A stretch of 64,000 nucleotides of DNA, taken from positions 1-64,000 of the forward strand of contig JAURMI010000002.1 in the NCBI GenBank assembly GCA_030830785.1, given 5' to 3'. Positions 9,229-18,212 of this stretch are shown one piece after another. The notes beneath the pieces were generated by a model, which ran no database searches, was not told the origin of the DNA, and was given only the letters and a program-made list of their open reading frames with translations. Positions within the stretch are counted from its first letter, which is position 1. The number at the start of each line of letters is the position of its first letter. The position numbers and the translations under genes are program-made. The stretch is from Crocinitomicaceae bacterium. GTDB lineage: Bacteria; Bacteroidota; Bacteroidia; Flavobacteriales_D; Crocinitomicaceae.

Positions 9229-11052
9229 ATGAATTTTCAAAAAAATCTTATTTCAAAAGTTCAAACGCTCCCAAATCATCCAGGGGTGTATCAATACCTC
9301 GATCAAAAAGGGAAAGTTATTTATGTTGGAAAAGCTGTTGATTTAAAAAAGCGCGTTAGTTCTTATTTTCAAAAGGAGCACCTCGATGGTAAGACGCGTA
9401 CGCTTGTTCGACAAGTTCACGATGTGCAATTTACTGTTGTCGGAAATGAACTTGAAGCCTTACTTTTAGAAAACAATTTAATAAAAACTTACAGGCCACG
9501 CTACAATGTGTTGCTCAAAGACGATAAAACCTACCCATGGATTGTTATCAAAAACGAACCCTTTTCACGGGTTTTTTCGACAAGAAAGAAGTTTAAAGAT
9601 GGTTCGCTTTACTTTGGTCCATATCCCAATGTAAAACAGATGAATAAAATTCTTCAGCTCATTGGAGAATTATTTCAATTAAGAACCTGTACACTTGATT
9701 TGCGAGAGGAAAAAATCAACCAAAATAAGTTCAAGGTATGCCTTGAATATCATATTGGCCGTTGTGCAGGGCCATGTCAAAATTTTCAAAGTCAAGAAAC
9801 ATACAATCAAACCCTTCATGCTGTGCGCCTTTTGTTGGAGGGTAAAAATTATTCTCTTACACAGTTTTTAAAAAAGGAGATGGCTGCATTTGCATCTGTT
9901 CAATCTTATGAAAAAGCCCAACGATGCAAAGAACTCATTGAGGCACTTACAAAATATCATGCCAAGTCCATGGTCGTCTCAGATCACAGAAAATCTTTTG
10001 ATGTCTGTTACATCGAAAAAAACAATGAGGAGGCTTGGTTAGGCTATTTGGTTGTCAAAGAGGGTAATATCGTAAATGCCTACGCCTCCAAGGTTTCTGA
10101 CCCGCTTGATGTGCCATTAGCCACGCTTTATATTCAACTCATTCCACAACTTCAGGCACATTTTGAAAGTCATTCAAAAGAAATAATTGTAGGTATTGAT
10201 AAGCCGCTCTTTTTGGCAGACACGAAGAATAGCTACCCAAAAATTGGAGAAAAAAAACAATTGCTTCAAATGGCAATCAATAACGTGCGTCACGCCCAAC
10301 TTCAAGTAAAAAAAGCCAAAATAAACAAAAGTGTTTCAGAAAAAAATTTACCAATGCAAGCAGTAAACGAACTTCAGCTAGCATTAGGACTAAAAGAACC
10401 ACCGCAGTATATAGAATGTTTTGACAATTCAAACCTTCAGGGTACCAATGCAGTTTCTGCGTGTGTGGTATTTAAAAATGGTTTGCCAAGCAATTCAGAT
10501 TACAGGCTTTTTAATGTTAAAAGCGTGGTTGGCCCCGATGATTTTAGTACAATGAAAGAAGCCGTTTTTAGAAGATATCACCGACTAAAAGAAGAGGGAT
10601 CCCCATTGCCAAACCTAGTGGTTATAGATGGTGGTAAAGGTCAGCTTAGTGCTGCAATGGAAGCAGTACATTCTTTAAATTTACAAAATGAACTTCATTT
10701 GATTGGACTTGCCAAAAGACTAGAAGAGATATACAAGCCTGGGGTTTCCAAATCTATGTTATTGAGCAGGCGATCTTTGGCACTAAAGTTAGTTCAACAG
10801 CTCAGAGATGAAGCACACCGTTTTGGCTTAAGTCATCATAGGAGTCGAAGAAGTAAAAACGCACTTGGTTCAGAGCTCGATCAAATTAAAGGACTTGGCC
10901 CAAAAACAATAGAAATTTTATTTCAGGAATTCAAAAGCATATCAGCAATGAAAAGTGCAGATCCCAAACTTATCTCAAAAAAAATAGGAGCCGCTAAAAC
11001 ACGACTCCTATTACAGTATTTTTCAAAAAATCAATCCGCTAATTCACTGTAA
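9229..11052 (+). CDS. uvrC: Excinuclease ABC subunit C
   Basis: UvrC makes both incisions in nucleotide excision repair after UvrA/UvrB mark the lesion. Counting from the ATG at 9229 (607 residues), the GIY-YIG nuclease domain occupies about 10-95 (GVYQYLD, VIYVGKA, LKKRVSSYF), a Cys-bearing linker (CLEYHIGRCAGPC) follows, then a UVR motif (about 190-230), the RNase H-like C-terminal nuclease (CFDNSNLQG, VVIDGGKGQL) and a C-terminal helix-hairpin-helix (IKGLGPKT). A GTG at 9190 would add 13 residues, but the ATG is preferred because it begins nearer the conserved domain and follows a TAnnTTTG box. The 3' end overlaps the convergent protease gene by 14 bp. Confidence 0.96.
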   Translation: MNFQKNLISKVQTLPNHPGVYQYLDQKGKVIYVGKAVDLKKRVSSYFQKEHLDGKTRTLVRQVHDVQFTVVGNELEALLLENNLIKTYRPRYNVLLKDDKTYPWIVIKNEPFSRVFSTRKKFKDGSLYFGPYPNVKQMNKILQLIGELFQLRTCTLDLREEKINQNKFKVCLEYHIGRCAGPCQNFQSQETYNQTLHAVRLLLEGKNYSLTQFLKKEMAAFASVQSYEKAQRCKELIEALTKYHAKSMVVSDHRKSFDVCYIEKNNEEAWLGYLVVKEGNIVNAYASKVSDPLDVPLATLYIQLIPQLQAHFESHSKEIIVGIDKPLFLADTKNSYPKIGEKKQLLQMAINNVRHAQLQVKKAKINKSVSEKNLPMQAVNELQLALGLKEPPQYIECFDNSNLQGTNAVSACVVFKNGLPSNSDYRLFNVKSVVGPDDFSTMKEAVFRRYHRLKEEGSPLPNLVVIDGGKGQLSAAMEAVHSLNLQNELHLIGLAKRLEEIYKPGVSKSMLLSRRSLALKLVQQLRDEAHRFGLSHHRSRRSKNALGSELDQIKGLGPKTIEILFQEFKSISAMKSADPKLISKKIGAAKTRLLLQYFSKNQSANSL

Positions 11053-13231
11053 ATGTTCTGGTGATTTGGCGGTTATTTAATTCCAAAATCATCAAATAAC
11101 TTCCTTGAGAAAGCCGATCAGTTTGGGTAATGATAAGGTTGCTTCCCGTCTGAATGTTAACTGGATAAGACATAATGTTCTTGCCTGTCAAATCTGTAAT
11201 TTTAAGACTTGCAAAGCCAGAAACTTGTGACTGAAAAGATATATGTAAATCGTTATCAGTTGGGTTAGGATACAATACCAATTCATTAAATCCAAATTCA
11301 TCCAAAGTGGCCAATACCAAATCATTTGATGGCGGACCGCTATATAAATTGATATTGTCTAAAAAGAAGTTATTACCGCCTTCGCCCTCAAATCTGAAGC
11401 GCATTCTAAAATTATCGGTAAAATAATTACCCGTTACATTGGTCATATGCACCGTTATCCAATCTGCTTCTGTTGGCGACCATGCTGTGGAACTTGTAAG
11501 ACTTGAAAGTTGATTGCCGCCAAGTGTTTTGCGCTGCGCCCAATTTTCTCCACAGTTTCCTGTTATAAATACCTTCAAATATTCATAATCTGTTGAGACG
11601 CGTTTGCGATAGGCATAACGAAATGAAAGTGTTACCTGACCAGTGGCCGCATCAATTGGAGATAAATCAATGTTGGTAGAAATTAATTCATCCACATTGG
11701 AGGCCGCTTGATTAAAATTATTCAGACGTGCACATTTTCCACTCGATTGTCCAAAATTTGATTCTAGAATAAAGGCATTGTTATTGTTCGCATTGTATAC
11801 CTCCCAGTTAGGTAAATTATCCAAACTTGTATAAGATTCAAATCCTTCCCAATACGGCAAAGCTGTTGGCGCACCCAGTACGCGAATAAATCCTTGCTTT
11901 GCCTCCGTATCGTTATTGGTGCCATCTGTTGCTGATAAACTAACATCATACATTCCAGCAACATCAAACATAATTGATGGATTTTGAGAATTTGCATCAG
12001 TTCCATTTGTAAAACTCCAACCAGTATTGGGAGTGATTTGCCAATCCCATCCCGAAACAGCATTGTAGGAATCATCAGAAAGTTGAATTTCATTGCCCAT
12101 ACAAATGGTAGTCTTGTCTGCAAAAAAATCTGCCTTACAAAGATATGGAGTAGTGGTAGCGCCTACTGCCAATAAATTGGCTGCCGAAACAACATTGGCC
12201 CGACCCGTCCCATTAGACTGCAAGGCGTTTCGCATGCGGGTGCTTTGTCCTGCTGTGAACATTTTAGAACAATAGGAATAATCCATATAGTTCTCAACAT
12301 TATCTTTAATATCAAAACCCCAAAAAGCATTATCAGTGCTACAGGTATTTGAATTTAGTAAGCAAGCACTTACACCAATACAATTTGGCGTATCTTGAAC
12401 GCTATCATCAGTGCCACAACTAGAGGCATTTCCCGGGTTGTTATTCCCACCCCAGGTATGATTCAAATTAAGCCAATGGCCAACTTCATGGGTTAAAGTA
12501 CGGCTCGTACCAACACTACTTGTTCCAATAGCCCCGACATAATCATGCAATATCCAAATTCCATTTTTCATACTCGTTGCGGTGTTGTTATTTGGCTTAT
12601 AAGTATAGCCTGCCGCCCCGCCAATATCTGCACAAATAAAAATATTCAAATACTTATTTCCAGGCCATGAACCATTATATACATCATTTCCATCAATAAT
12701 CTCATCGACTTGTGTGCTACCGCTTGAACCATCAAAACTCAAAGGAGAAAAGGTCCGAGTTATGCCCTTGAAACATTGCCCATTAGGTGCAATCGTAGCA
12801 ATTTTAAATTCCACCTCTACATCTGCAGGCATACCTTGAAATTCTTGATGAACATTGGCAGTATCGGCATTTTGTTTTCTATAATCGCGGTTTAAAACAT
12901 ATAAGGCATTTAAGATTTGCTCATCGGAAATATTCTCTATTCCCCCAAAATGCAGTACATGGAAAACCACAGGAATGGTGTAAATGGTGCCTTTTTGCGC
13001 CCCGCCTTTTTTGGCAATCTCTTGATATTCTGCTTCAGCGTCAATGAGTCCTTGAAGAAAGACAGGGTCTTTTTCCAATTCGGCCTGTTTTTTATGTGTA
13101 ATGCAATATTCTACGTTTTCTCCTTCACGCATATTTTGAGGATCCAATATACGTTGAGGTTTCTGCGCATAGCTTGTGAGGGAGGAGAAAAGAAGCGCGC
13201 TACAGAATATGAATGAAGAGGCTTGTTTCAT
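11039..13231 (-). CDS. Secreted M43-family metalloprotease with PKD and T9SS type A sorting domain
   Basis: This 730-residue protein has a signal peptide (about 1-22, ending SYAQ), a pappalysin/cytophagalysin-type catalytic domain with the zinc motif HEVGHWLNLNH at about 247-257, a PKD-like domain (about 360-450, FDVAGMYDVSLSATDG), a jelly-roll/MAM-like segment (about 455-640) and a C-terminal type A sorting domain (LVLYPNPTDNDLHISF onward). It is therefore an extracellular or surface zinc endopeptidase exported by Sec and then T9SS; the sorting domain is normally removed on export. It is divergent from the thioesterase gene. Its 3' end overlaps uvrC by 14 bp. Confidence 0.92.
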   Translation of the reverse strand: MKQASSFIFCSALLFSSLTSYAQKPQRILDPQNMREGENVEYCITHKKQAELEKDPVFLQGLIDAEAEYQEIAKKGGAQKGTIYTIPVVFHVLHFGGIENISDEQILNALYVLNRDYRKQNADTANVHQEFQGMPADVEVEFKIATIAPNGQCFKGITRTFSPLSFDGSSGSTQVDEIIDGNDVYNGSWPGNKYLNIFICADIGGAAGYTYKPNNNTATSMKNGIWILHDYVGAIGTSSVGTSRTLTHEVGHWLNLNHTWGGNNNPGNASSCGTDDSVQDTPNCIGVSACLLNSNTCSTDNAFWGFDIKDNVENYMDYSYCSKMFTAGQSTRMRNALQSNGTGRANVVSAANLLAVGATTTPYLCKADFFADKTTICMGNEIQLSDDSYNAVSGWDWQITPNTGWSFTNGTDANSQNPSIMFDVAGMYDVSLSATDGTNNDTEAKQGFIRVLGAPTALPYWEGFESYTSLDNLPNWEVYNANNNNAFILESNFGQSSGKCARLNNFNQAASNVDELISTNIDLSPIDAATGQVTLSFRYAYRKRVSTDYEYLKVFITGNCGENWAQRKTLGGNQLSSLTSSTAWSPTEADWITVHMTNVTGNYFTDNFRMRFRFEGEGGNNFFLDNINLYSGPPSNDLVLATLDEFGFNELVLYPNPTDNDLHISFQSQVSGFASLKITDLTGKNIMSYPVNIQTGSNLIITQTDRLSQGSYLMILELNNRQITRTFTVN

Positions 13232-13327
13232 GATTATTTTGAGATTACTTAAAAGTTCGGATAAAAATACAACAAGAAAATCGAAAATGAATGGTTAACG
13301 ACAATTAATATAAATACAAGGAATGAT

Positions 13328-13335
13328 TACTTTTG
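13328..13335 (+). promoter_or_regulatory. -7 box (TACTTTTG) 4 nt before thioesterase start
   Basis: This exact TAnnTTTG match is followed by TTTT and the ATG at 13340. No -33 TTTG is present at 19-21 bp. The layout matches those at lysE, tatC, apt and nadC. Confidence 0.55.
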
Positions 13336-13339
13336 TTTT

Positions 13340-13855
13340 ATGAAAGCGAATAAAGCCAGCGATACTTTGGCCATTACCACCAAAGTGGTCTTGCCCAATG
13401 ATACCAATACACTTGGCAATCTTTTTGGGGGAGAACTACTTGCCTGGATGGATGTAATTGCTAGTGTCTCAGCCCATCGCCATTCCAAAAGAGTTGTTGT
13501 TACGGCTTCTGTAAACAATGTTTCGTTTCAAAAACCAATTAATCATGCTTCAATTGTGACCCTCGAATCAAAAGTATCAAGGGCCTTCAACTCTTCGATG
13601 GAGGTTTTTGTAGATGTTTTTGTGGAAGATCCTGTTTCTGGTCATCGAGAAAAATGTAATGAAGCCATCTACACTTTTGTTGCTGTTGATCAAAATGGCA
13701 ATCCGATTCAAGTTCCGGAACTTATCCCCGAAACAGAAGAAGAAAAAATGCGCTTTGACGGGGCCTTACGCCGTAAACAACTCGCACTTATTTTAGCAGG
13801 GAAAATGAAGCCATCAGAGGCTACCGAATTAAAAAAGCTCTTTTTTGAAAATTAA
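13340..13855 (+). CDS. Acyl-CoA thioesterase (hotdog fold, YciA/BACH-like)
   Basis: The 171-residue protein hydrolyses acyl-CoA to free acid and CoA. The single hotdog domain shows the family onset: a short beta strand, then LPNDTNTLGNLFGGELLAWMD with the catalytic Asn/Asp region, then ASVNNVSFQKPI and a C-terminal strand with EAIYTFVAVD. A charged tail (EEEKMRF) follows, as in cytosolic acyl-CoA hydrolases. Chain-length preference cannot be read. It is a single gene, with its stop interleaved with that of the GT9 gene in TTAA at 13852-13855. Confidence 0.9.
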   Translation: MKANKASDTLAITTKVVLPNDTNTLGNLFGGELLAWMDVIASVSAHRHSKRVVVTASVNNVSFQKPINHASIVTLESKVSRAFNSSMEVFVDVFVEDPVSGHREKCNEAIYTFVAVDQNGNPIQVPELIPETEEEKMRFDGALRRKQLALILAGKMKPSEATELKKLFFEN

Positions 13856-14859
13856 ACCTTAAGGTTATTAACTCTTTTTGCAAGTAAATCAATATCCTGA
13901 TTTCGCATGCATTTAAAATGACCTTTGGGACACTGTTGATGCCCAATTTTTGAGCAAGGCCTACACGATAAATTCTCACTCTGAAAAAATTCAATCGATC
14001 CGCGATTAGTATTAAACGGGTACATTCCAAAATCGGGTGTTGTATTGCCCCAGATAACCATCATCGGTATATCAAAAGTTGCACCAATATGCATGAGCCC
14101 AGTATCGTGCGTAACAAGGCATATAGAATTTTTTAACATCCATGCCGATTCATGGATTGTTGCACTTCCGGCCGCCGAATAAACGTCTTTTTTGTTAACT
14201 GCTGAAATTATAAACTCTGCATCCTTGGTGTCTTCTTTGCCACCCAATAAAAGCACTGGCAATTGAATTTTATTAACCAGTTCTATTAATAAATCAATTG
14301 GTAATTTCTTGGTTGCAAACTGAGCTCCAATGGCAAGAGCTACATACTTTTTAGGTGCTAATTGGAGTGTCTGCTCTAAATCAATTTTTGCTTCTGTTGG
14401 AATAAGATATTTAGGTGCCGTTCCCGTAATGTTCGTCTTGGTAAAGACCCTAAGCGTTTCCAAATATCGCTCTGTGATATGTCTGATTTGTTTAGGTTTA
14501 ACTTTAAAAGTAGTTAGCAACCACTTCTCTAAATTGTTTTTTGGGAAACGATACACTTTGCCGAATTGAAAACGAAGCAAAAGACGTGTTCTGAGGTTAT
14601 GATGTAAATCTAAAATAGCGTCGTATTGGATAAAATCTATTTTATTTCTTAATTGCTGAAGTGATCCATCAAGTGTGTAAACATGATCAATATCTTCACA
14701 AGCCTCCAATAACTCTTTAAACCCAGCCTTTGTTACAAAGTCAACGCTACAATTAGGGTACAAAGATTTAATGGTTGTTGCGACGCTAAAAGTCAGAACA
14801 ATATCGCCAATTGAACTGAAACGAACCAATAATATTCTCTGAGGTATCCTTGAGCGCAT
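13852..14859 (-). CDS. Glycosyltransferase family 9 (heptosyltransferase-like)
   Basis: The 335-residue product starts RILLVRFSSIGDIVLTF, the usual N-terminal Rossmann strand and loop of ADP-heptose:LPS heptosyltransferases, and has the donor-binding motif THDTGLMHIGA near residue 255, followed by the WGNTTP loop. It probably adds a sugar to the lipopolysaccharide inner core at the inner face of the cytoplasmic membrane. The C-terminal Cys cluster (CRPC, CPKGHFKC) is common in Bacteroidota members. The donor sugar is not certain. A TACTTTCG box, one mismatch from TAnnTTTG, lies 4 nt before the ATG. Confidence 0.9.
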   Translation of the reverse strand: MRSRIPQRILLVRFSSIGDIVLTFSVATTIKSLYPNCSVDFVTKAGFKELLEACEDIDHVYTLDGSLQQLRNKIDFIQYDAILDLHHNLRTRLLLRFQFGKVYRFPKNNLEKWLLTTFKVKPKQIRHITERYLETLRVFTKTNITGTAPKYLIPTEAKIDLEQTLQLAPKKYVALAIGAQFATKKLPIDLLIELVNKIQLPVLLLGGKEDTKDAEFIISAVNKKDVYSAAGSATIHESAWMLKNSICLVTHDTGLMHIGATFDIPMMVIWGNTTPDFGMYPFNTNRGSIEFFQSENLSCRPCSKIGHQQCPKGHFKCMRNQDIDLLAKRVNNLKV

Positions 14860-14863
14860 TATA

Positions 14864-14871
14864 CGAAAGTA
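14864..14871 (-). promoter_or_regulatory. Degenerate -7 box (TACTTTCG) 4 nt before GT9 start
   Basis: One mismatch from TAnnTTTG, followed by TATA and the ATG at 14859. It is listed because the spacing equals that of the exact matches elsewhere in the window. Confidence 0.35.
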
Positions 14872-14877
14872 CGAATT

Positions 14878-15537
14878 CTACTTAGTGTGCTGAAAAAGGA
14901 CCTTATTTCTATCGATTTGTGCTTCTAAACAATTAAAGAAAGAACTTCTTTGGCTTTCTTCTAGGCAGTCCAATGGAAAATAAAGCTGAAGATCATTTGT
15001 ATAATCGAAATAAATGGTTTGCTGACTAACAGAAACCTTTCTCAGTCCATTTAAATAAATCAAAATCACTTCGCGATCTGCAACCAAGATAGCCTTTGAA
15101 CTAAGACCTACACGAAATGAATTTTGATTCATTAAGACAAAAATGATCGCATCAATAGCGAGAAAGCCATATGCTATTACTACAAAAATTGCCTTCGAGG
15201 ATAAAAACAAATGAGCGAATACTAAGCTGACAAAAACTAAAGCCTCCAATCCGTTATACACAAAAACACGCTTTTTACGCTCTGTACTAATGGCCTGATT
15301 CCATGCAAATTTACCTTGTTGTTTCACCATACTTACTCCCATCCAGCGGCGAATTGACCGGCGTAGTCCTATGATTAAAATGATCAATCCAAGTCCTAAA
15401 TATATTTCTTTACCATACGGCAGTCTATTGCCAGTGGTATGTAAAAAATCAACGGGTAAATCAAAGCCAACGAATACTGAAAATAGCATGGTTGGCAGGC
15501 TTAATACCAATAATAACAAATTGATAAAACTATTCAT
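14878..15537 (-). CDS. Membrane protein with PH-like C-terminal region, unknown function
   Basis: The 219-residue protein has hydrophobic segments at about 1-24 and 45-58 and a pair at about 95-140, then a soluble tail (about 145-215) whose strand pattern ending in a helix (CLEESQRSSFFNCLEAQI) resembles YcxB-like or bacterial PH-type domains. That resemblance is my inference. It overlaps the end of the DUF349 gene by 8 bp, so it is the third member of a pfkB - DUF349 - membrane protein operon and may be translationally coupled. I do not recognise a function. Confidence 0.7.
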   Translation of the reverse strand: MNSFINLLLLVLSLPTMLFSVFVGFDLPVDFLHTTGNRLPYGKEIYLGLGLIILIIGLRRSIRRWMGVSMVKQQGKFAWNQAISTERKKRVFVYNGLEALVFVSLVFAHLFLSSKAIFVVIAYGFLAIDAIIFVLMNQNSFRVGLSSKAILVADREVILIYLNGLRKVSVSQQTIYFDYTNDLQLYFPLDCLEESQRSSFFNCLEAQIDRNKVLFQHTK

Positions 15538-17239
15538 TTGGAATAAGTCTAAGTTTGGTTTTCAATCCTTTAATTTTGTTATTGGCAGTGTCGATCTTTT
15601 TATTGACTTCTTGGCGCAATGAATCTGCACCCTTCGATCGAGCAAAGAATCCCAAATTATTTTCCAAGGTCAAAATTTCCCTTTGCAATTGATCAATTTG
15701 TTTACGCAATTCTTGCCGTTCAGTTTGCAACAATTTTTGCCTATTTGGCGAAGCAAGCATTTGCTCCACCTTAGCAGCAAATAAAACCCGTTCTTTTTCT
15801 TGGCCTTCTAGTTTTAGGGCATTGTAAAGCTCATCCATTCGTGATTTAAAGGCATTGTATATTGCTTGACCCTCCTTTATTCCGACAGGGCCAATTGCAG
15901 TGAATTGCTTTTGAAATTCTTTTAACTCATCCAAGGCCACCTCTTTTTCTTTAGGCAGCTTGTAGTCATTGAGGGTCTTGATTAGGTTTTGTTTAACTAC
16001 CAAATTTTGTGCGTTTTCAGCATCCAAACTTTCAAAATAAGATTGGCGCGCAGTAAAAAATGAATCGCAAGCAGCCCTAAATTCTTTCCATAATTTATTG
16101 TCATAGCGCTGTCCAGCTGATCCCAAAGCTTGCCAGTCTTTTTGGAGTTTTTTATATTGAGTGGCCGTTTGTTTCCAATCCGTAGAGCTACTAAGTGATA
16201 CGGCCTTTTCAATAAGCCCTTTTTTCTTGACAACAATAACTTTATTATCTGCATCTTGAGCTGCACTAAATTGTTTCTTAGCTGAAAAGAATGTATCGCA
16301 TTGTGCTCTAAATTCTTCGTAAACATTTTGATTTTCTTTTCTACTTCCAAAACCAATGGTTTTCCATTGGGCTTGTAATGCCAATACATAGGCCGTTTGC
16401 GTTTCCCATTGTTTGTTGGTCTCCCATTGTGAAACTTCTGACATTCTTTGGGCAAGTGCTGCAACAATTTTCTTTTTTTCTTCGATATTGGCCTTTAATT
16501 GTTGGCGTTGCGCTTCATAAAATGCATTGATCTTATCATAAATGGCTCTGACGGCCTCCCAATAAGCACCTTTCATGATTTCCCAATCATCATTTTGAAC
16601 CGGACCAATTTCTTCCCATTCATCCTGAAGCCCACGAAGTTGATCTTCCAATTCTCTTTGAGTTATATTGGCTATTCGCAACTGTTTTAACCTAAAAATT
16701 AAATCTTCTTTGAGCTGCTTATTTCGTCTATAGTCATGATCCTTGAGCTCCTTGTAAATATTAATATTGTAAAAAAATATCTCAAGTAATCGAGAATATT
16801 CTTTTTGGATAGCTTCGCGTTGATCTCGTGCAATAGCACCAATCTTTTTCCAAGACTCATGAATTTCTTTATACGCTTGAAAAGCACTGCCAATTTTTTC
16901 TTCATTATCAACAACCTCCTTTAAACGGTCAATGAGTTCCTTTTTTAATTTGAGATTTTGTGCTTCTAAAGACTGTTGTAGCTGTAGTTGCGATTTACGT
17001 TTTGAGACAAATTGATTATAAACCTCATAAAAAGCTTCTTTGAAAGGACTAAAATCAGTTGGCTCATATGAAGATCCTTTTTCAATTTCTTCCAATCTTT
17101 TGATTTGTTCTTGACGTTCTAATTCTAGAAGCTGATCTTCAAAGATTTGACGAATTTCACTGGCAGCCCGACCCAATTGAATTAAATCATCTTGTTGGCT
17201 TAATTGTGTAATTTGATCTATAATATTTTGTAATTCCAT
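15530..17239 (-). CDS. DUF349 domain-containing protein (five repeats)
   Basis: The 569-residue, highly charged helical protein carries five DUF349 repeats, each marked by a W/F-x-x-(I/L)G core followed by an FF- or Y-ended helix: WKKIGAI, WEEIGPV, WKTIGFG, WQALGSA and FTAIGPV. A coiled-coil C-terminus follows (about 490-569). No signal peptide is present, so it is cytoplasmic. The molecular function of the family is not established. The start codon overlaps the pfkB stop (TAATG at 17239), so the pair is translationally coupled. Confidence 0.88.
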   Translation of the reverse strand: MELQNIIDQITQLSQQDDLIQLGRAASEIRQIFEDQLLELERQEQIKRLEEIEKGSSYEPTDFSPFKEAFYEVYNQFVSKRKSQLQLQQSLEAQNLKLKKELIDRLKEVVDNEEKIGSAFQAYKEIHESWKKIGAIARDQREAIQKEYSRLLEIFFYNINIYKELKDHDYRRNKQLKEDLIFRLKQLRIANITQRELEDQLRGLQDEWEEIGPVQNDDWEIMKGAYWEAVRAIYDKINAFYEAQRQQLKANIEEKKKIVAALAQRMSEVSQWETNKQWETQTAYVLALQAQWKTIGFGSRKENQNVYEEFRAQCDTFFSAKKQFSAAQDADNKVIVVKKKGLIEKAVSLSSSTDWKQTATQYKKLQKDWQALGSAGQRYDNKLWKEFRAACDSFFTARQSYFESLDAENAQNLVVKQNLIKTLNDYKLPKEKEVALDELKEFQKQFTAIGPVGIKEGQAIYNAFKSRMDELYNALKLEGQEKERVLFAAKVEQMLASPNRQKLLQTERQELRKQIDQLQREILTLENNLGFFARSKGADSLRQEVNKKIDTANNKIKGLKTKLRLIPNE

Positions 17240-18159
17240 TAATCTTCTAATTGAAAAGTAGATAGCGAAACAAAGGCCTGCATTCTATTATAAATATCCG
17301 TGTGATTTATTTCTAATAAACGTTCGGTTCCAAATTTTTCTACACAAAATGACGCCAGTGCTGAGCCAGCAATAATTGCGCGTTTCATGGTCTCAAAATC
17401 AAGTTTTGGTTTAGAAGCCAAATAGCCAATAAAACCACCTGCAAAGGTATCTCCAGCTCCAGTAGGATCGAAAACTTCTTCTAAAGGCAAAGCAGGCGCA
17501 TAAAATATATTTTGCTCGTAAAACAATAAGGCGCCATGCTCACCTTTTTTTATGATTAAAATTTGAGGGCCCATAGCCCGAATCACAGTGGCCGCTTTTC
17601 TTAAAGAATATACCCCAGAGAGTTGGCGTGCTTCTTCATCGTTAATAATAAGAACGTCTACCTTTTTAAGTGTTTGCTTTAAATCATCGAGTGCAATATC
17701 CATCCAAAAGTTCATGGTATCCATGGCAATCAATTTTGGGCGAACGGCCATTTGTTCGATGACTGAAAATTGCACTGATGGACTCAAATTACCAAGCATA
17801 AGAAAGTCTGCGTTACGCGCAGCATCAGGCAATACGGGTTGAAAATCTCCCAAAACATTAAGTTCAGTTATGAGGGTATCTCGAGAGTTAAGATCAGTAT
17901 GATAACGGCCAGACCAAAAAAATGTTTTTTCGGCATTTTTTATTTCTACACCACTTATATCAATCCCTTTAGATTTTAGGATTTCTAGAAATTCTTTTGG
18001 GAAATCTCCCCCGACAACGGAAATAAGGCTTTGCTTTTCTAAAAAGAATGAAGATGCCAATGAAATATAGGTGCCTGCGCCTCCAACAATTTTATCGGTC
18101 TTCCCAAAAGGGGTTTCGATTGCGTCAAACGCTACACTACCAACTGATGCTAATTTCAT
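17239..18159 (-). CDS. PfkB-family carbohydrate kinase
   Basis: The 306-residue kinase has the N-terminal GGAGTYISLA substrate loop (about 26-35) and the C-terminal signature DPTGAGDTFAGGF, whose Asp is the catalytic base and whose GAGD forms the anion hole. The fold is ribokinase-like; substrates in the family include ribose, fructose, adenosine and other nucleosides, and I cannot choose among them. It leads the operon with the DUF349 gene. A TATCTTTG box 17 nt upstream of the ATG is the likely -7 element. Confidence 0.88.
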   Translation of the reverse strand: MKLASVGSVAFDAIETPFGKTDKIVGGAGTYISLASSFFLEKQSLISVVGGDFPKEFLEILKSKGIDISGVEIKNAEKTFFWSGRYHTDLNSRDTLITELNVLGDFQPVLPDAARNADFLMLGNLSPSVQFSVIEQMAVRPKLIAMDTMNFWMDIALDDLKQTLKKVDVLIINDEEARQLSGVYSLRKAATVIRAMGPQILIIKKGEHGALLFYEQNIFYAPALPLEEVFDPTGAGDTFAGGFIGYLASKPKLDFETMKRAIIAGSALASFCVEKFGTERLLEINHTDIYNRMQAFVSLSTFQLED

Positions 18160-18176
18160 AAAATATTATTGAGCGG

Positions 18177-18184
18177 CAAAGATA
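18177..18184 (-). promoter_or_regulatory. -7 box (TATCTTTG) upstream of the pfkB operon
   Basis: This exact TAnnTTTG match lies 17 nt before the ATG at 18159, which predicts a short leader. No -33 TTTG at the standard distance. Confidence 0.45.
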
Positions 18185-18212
18185 GCTAATTTATGCTCTT
18201 TTGGGGTATAAT

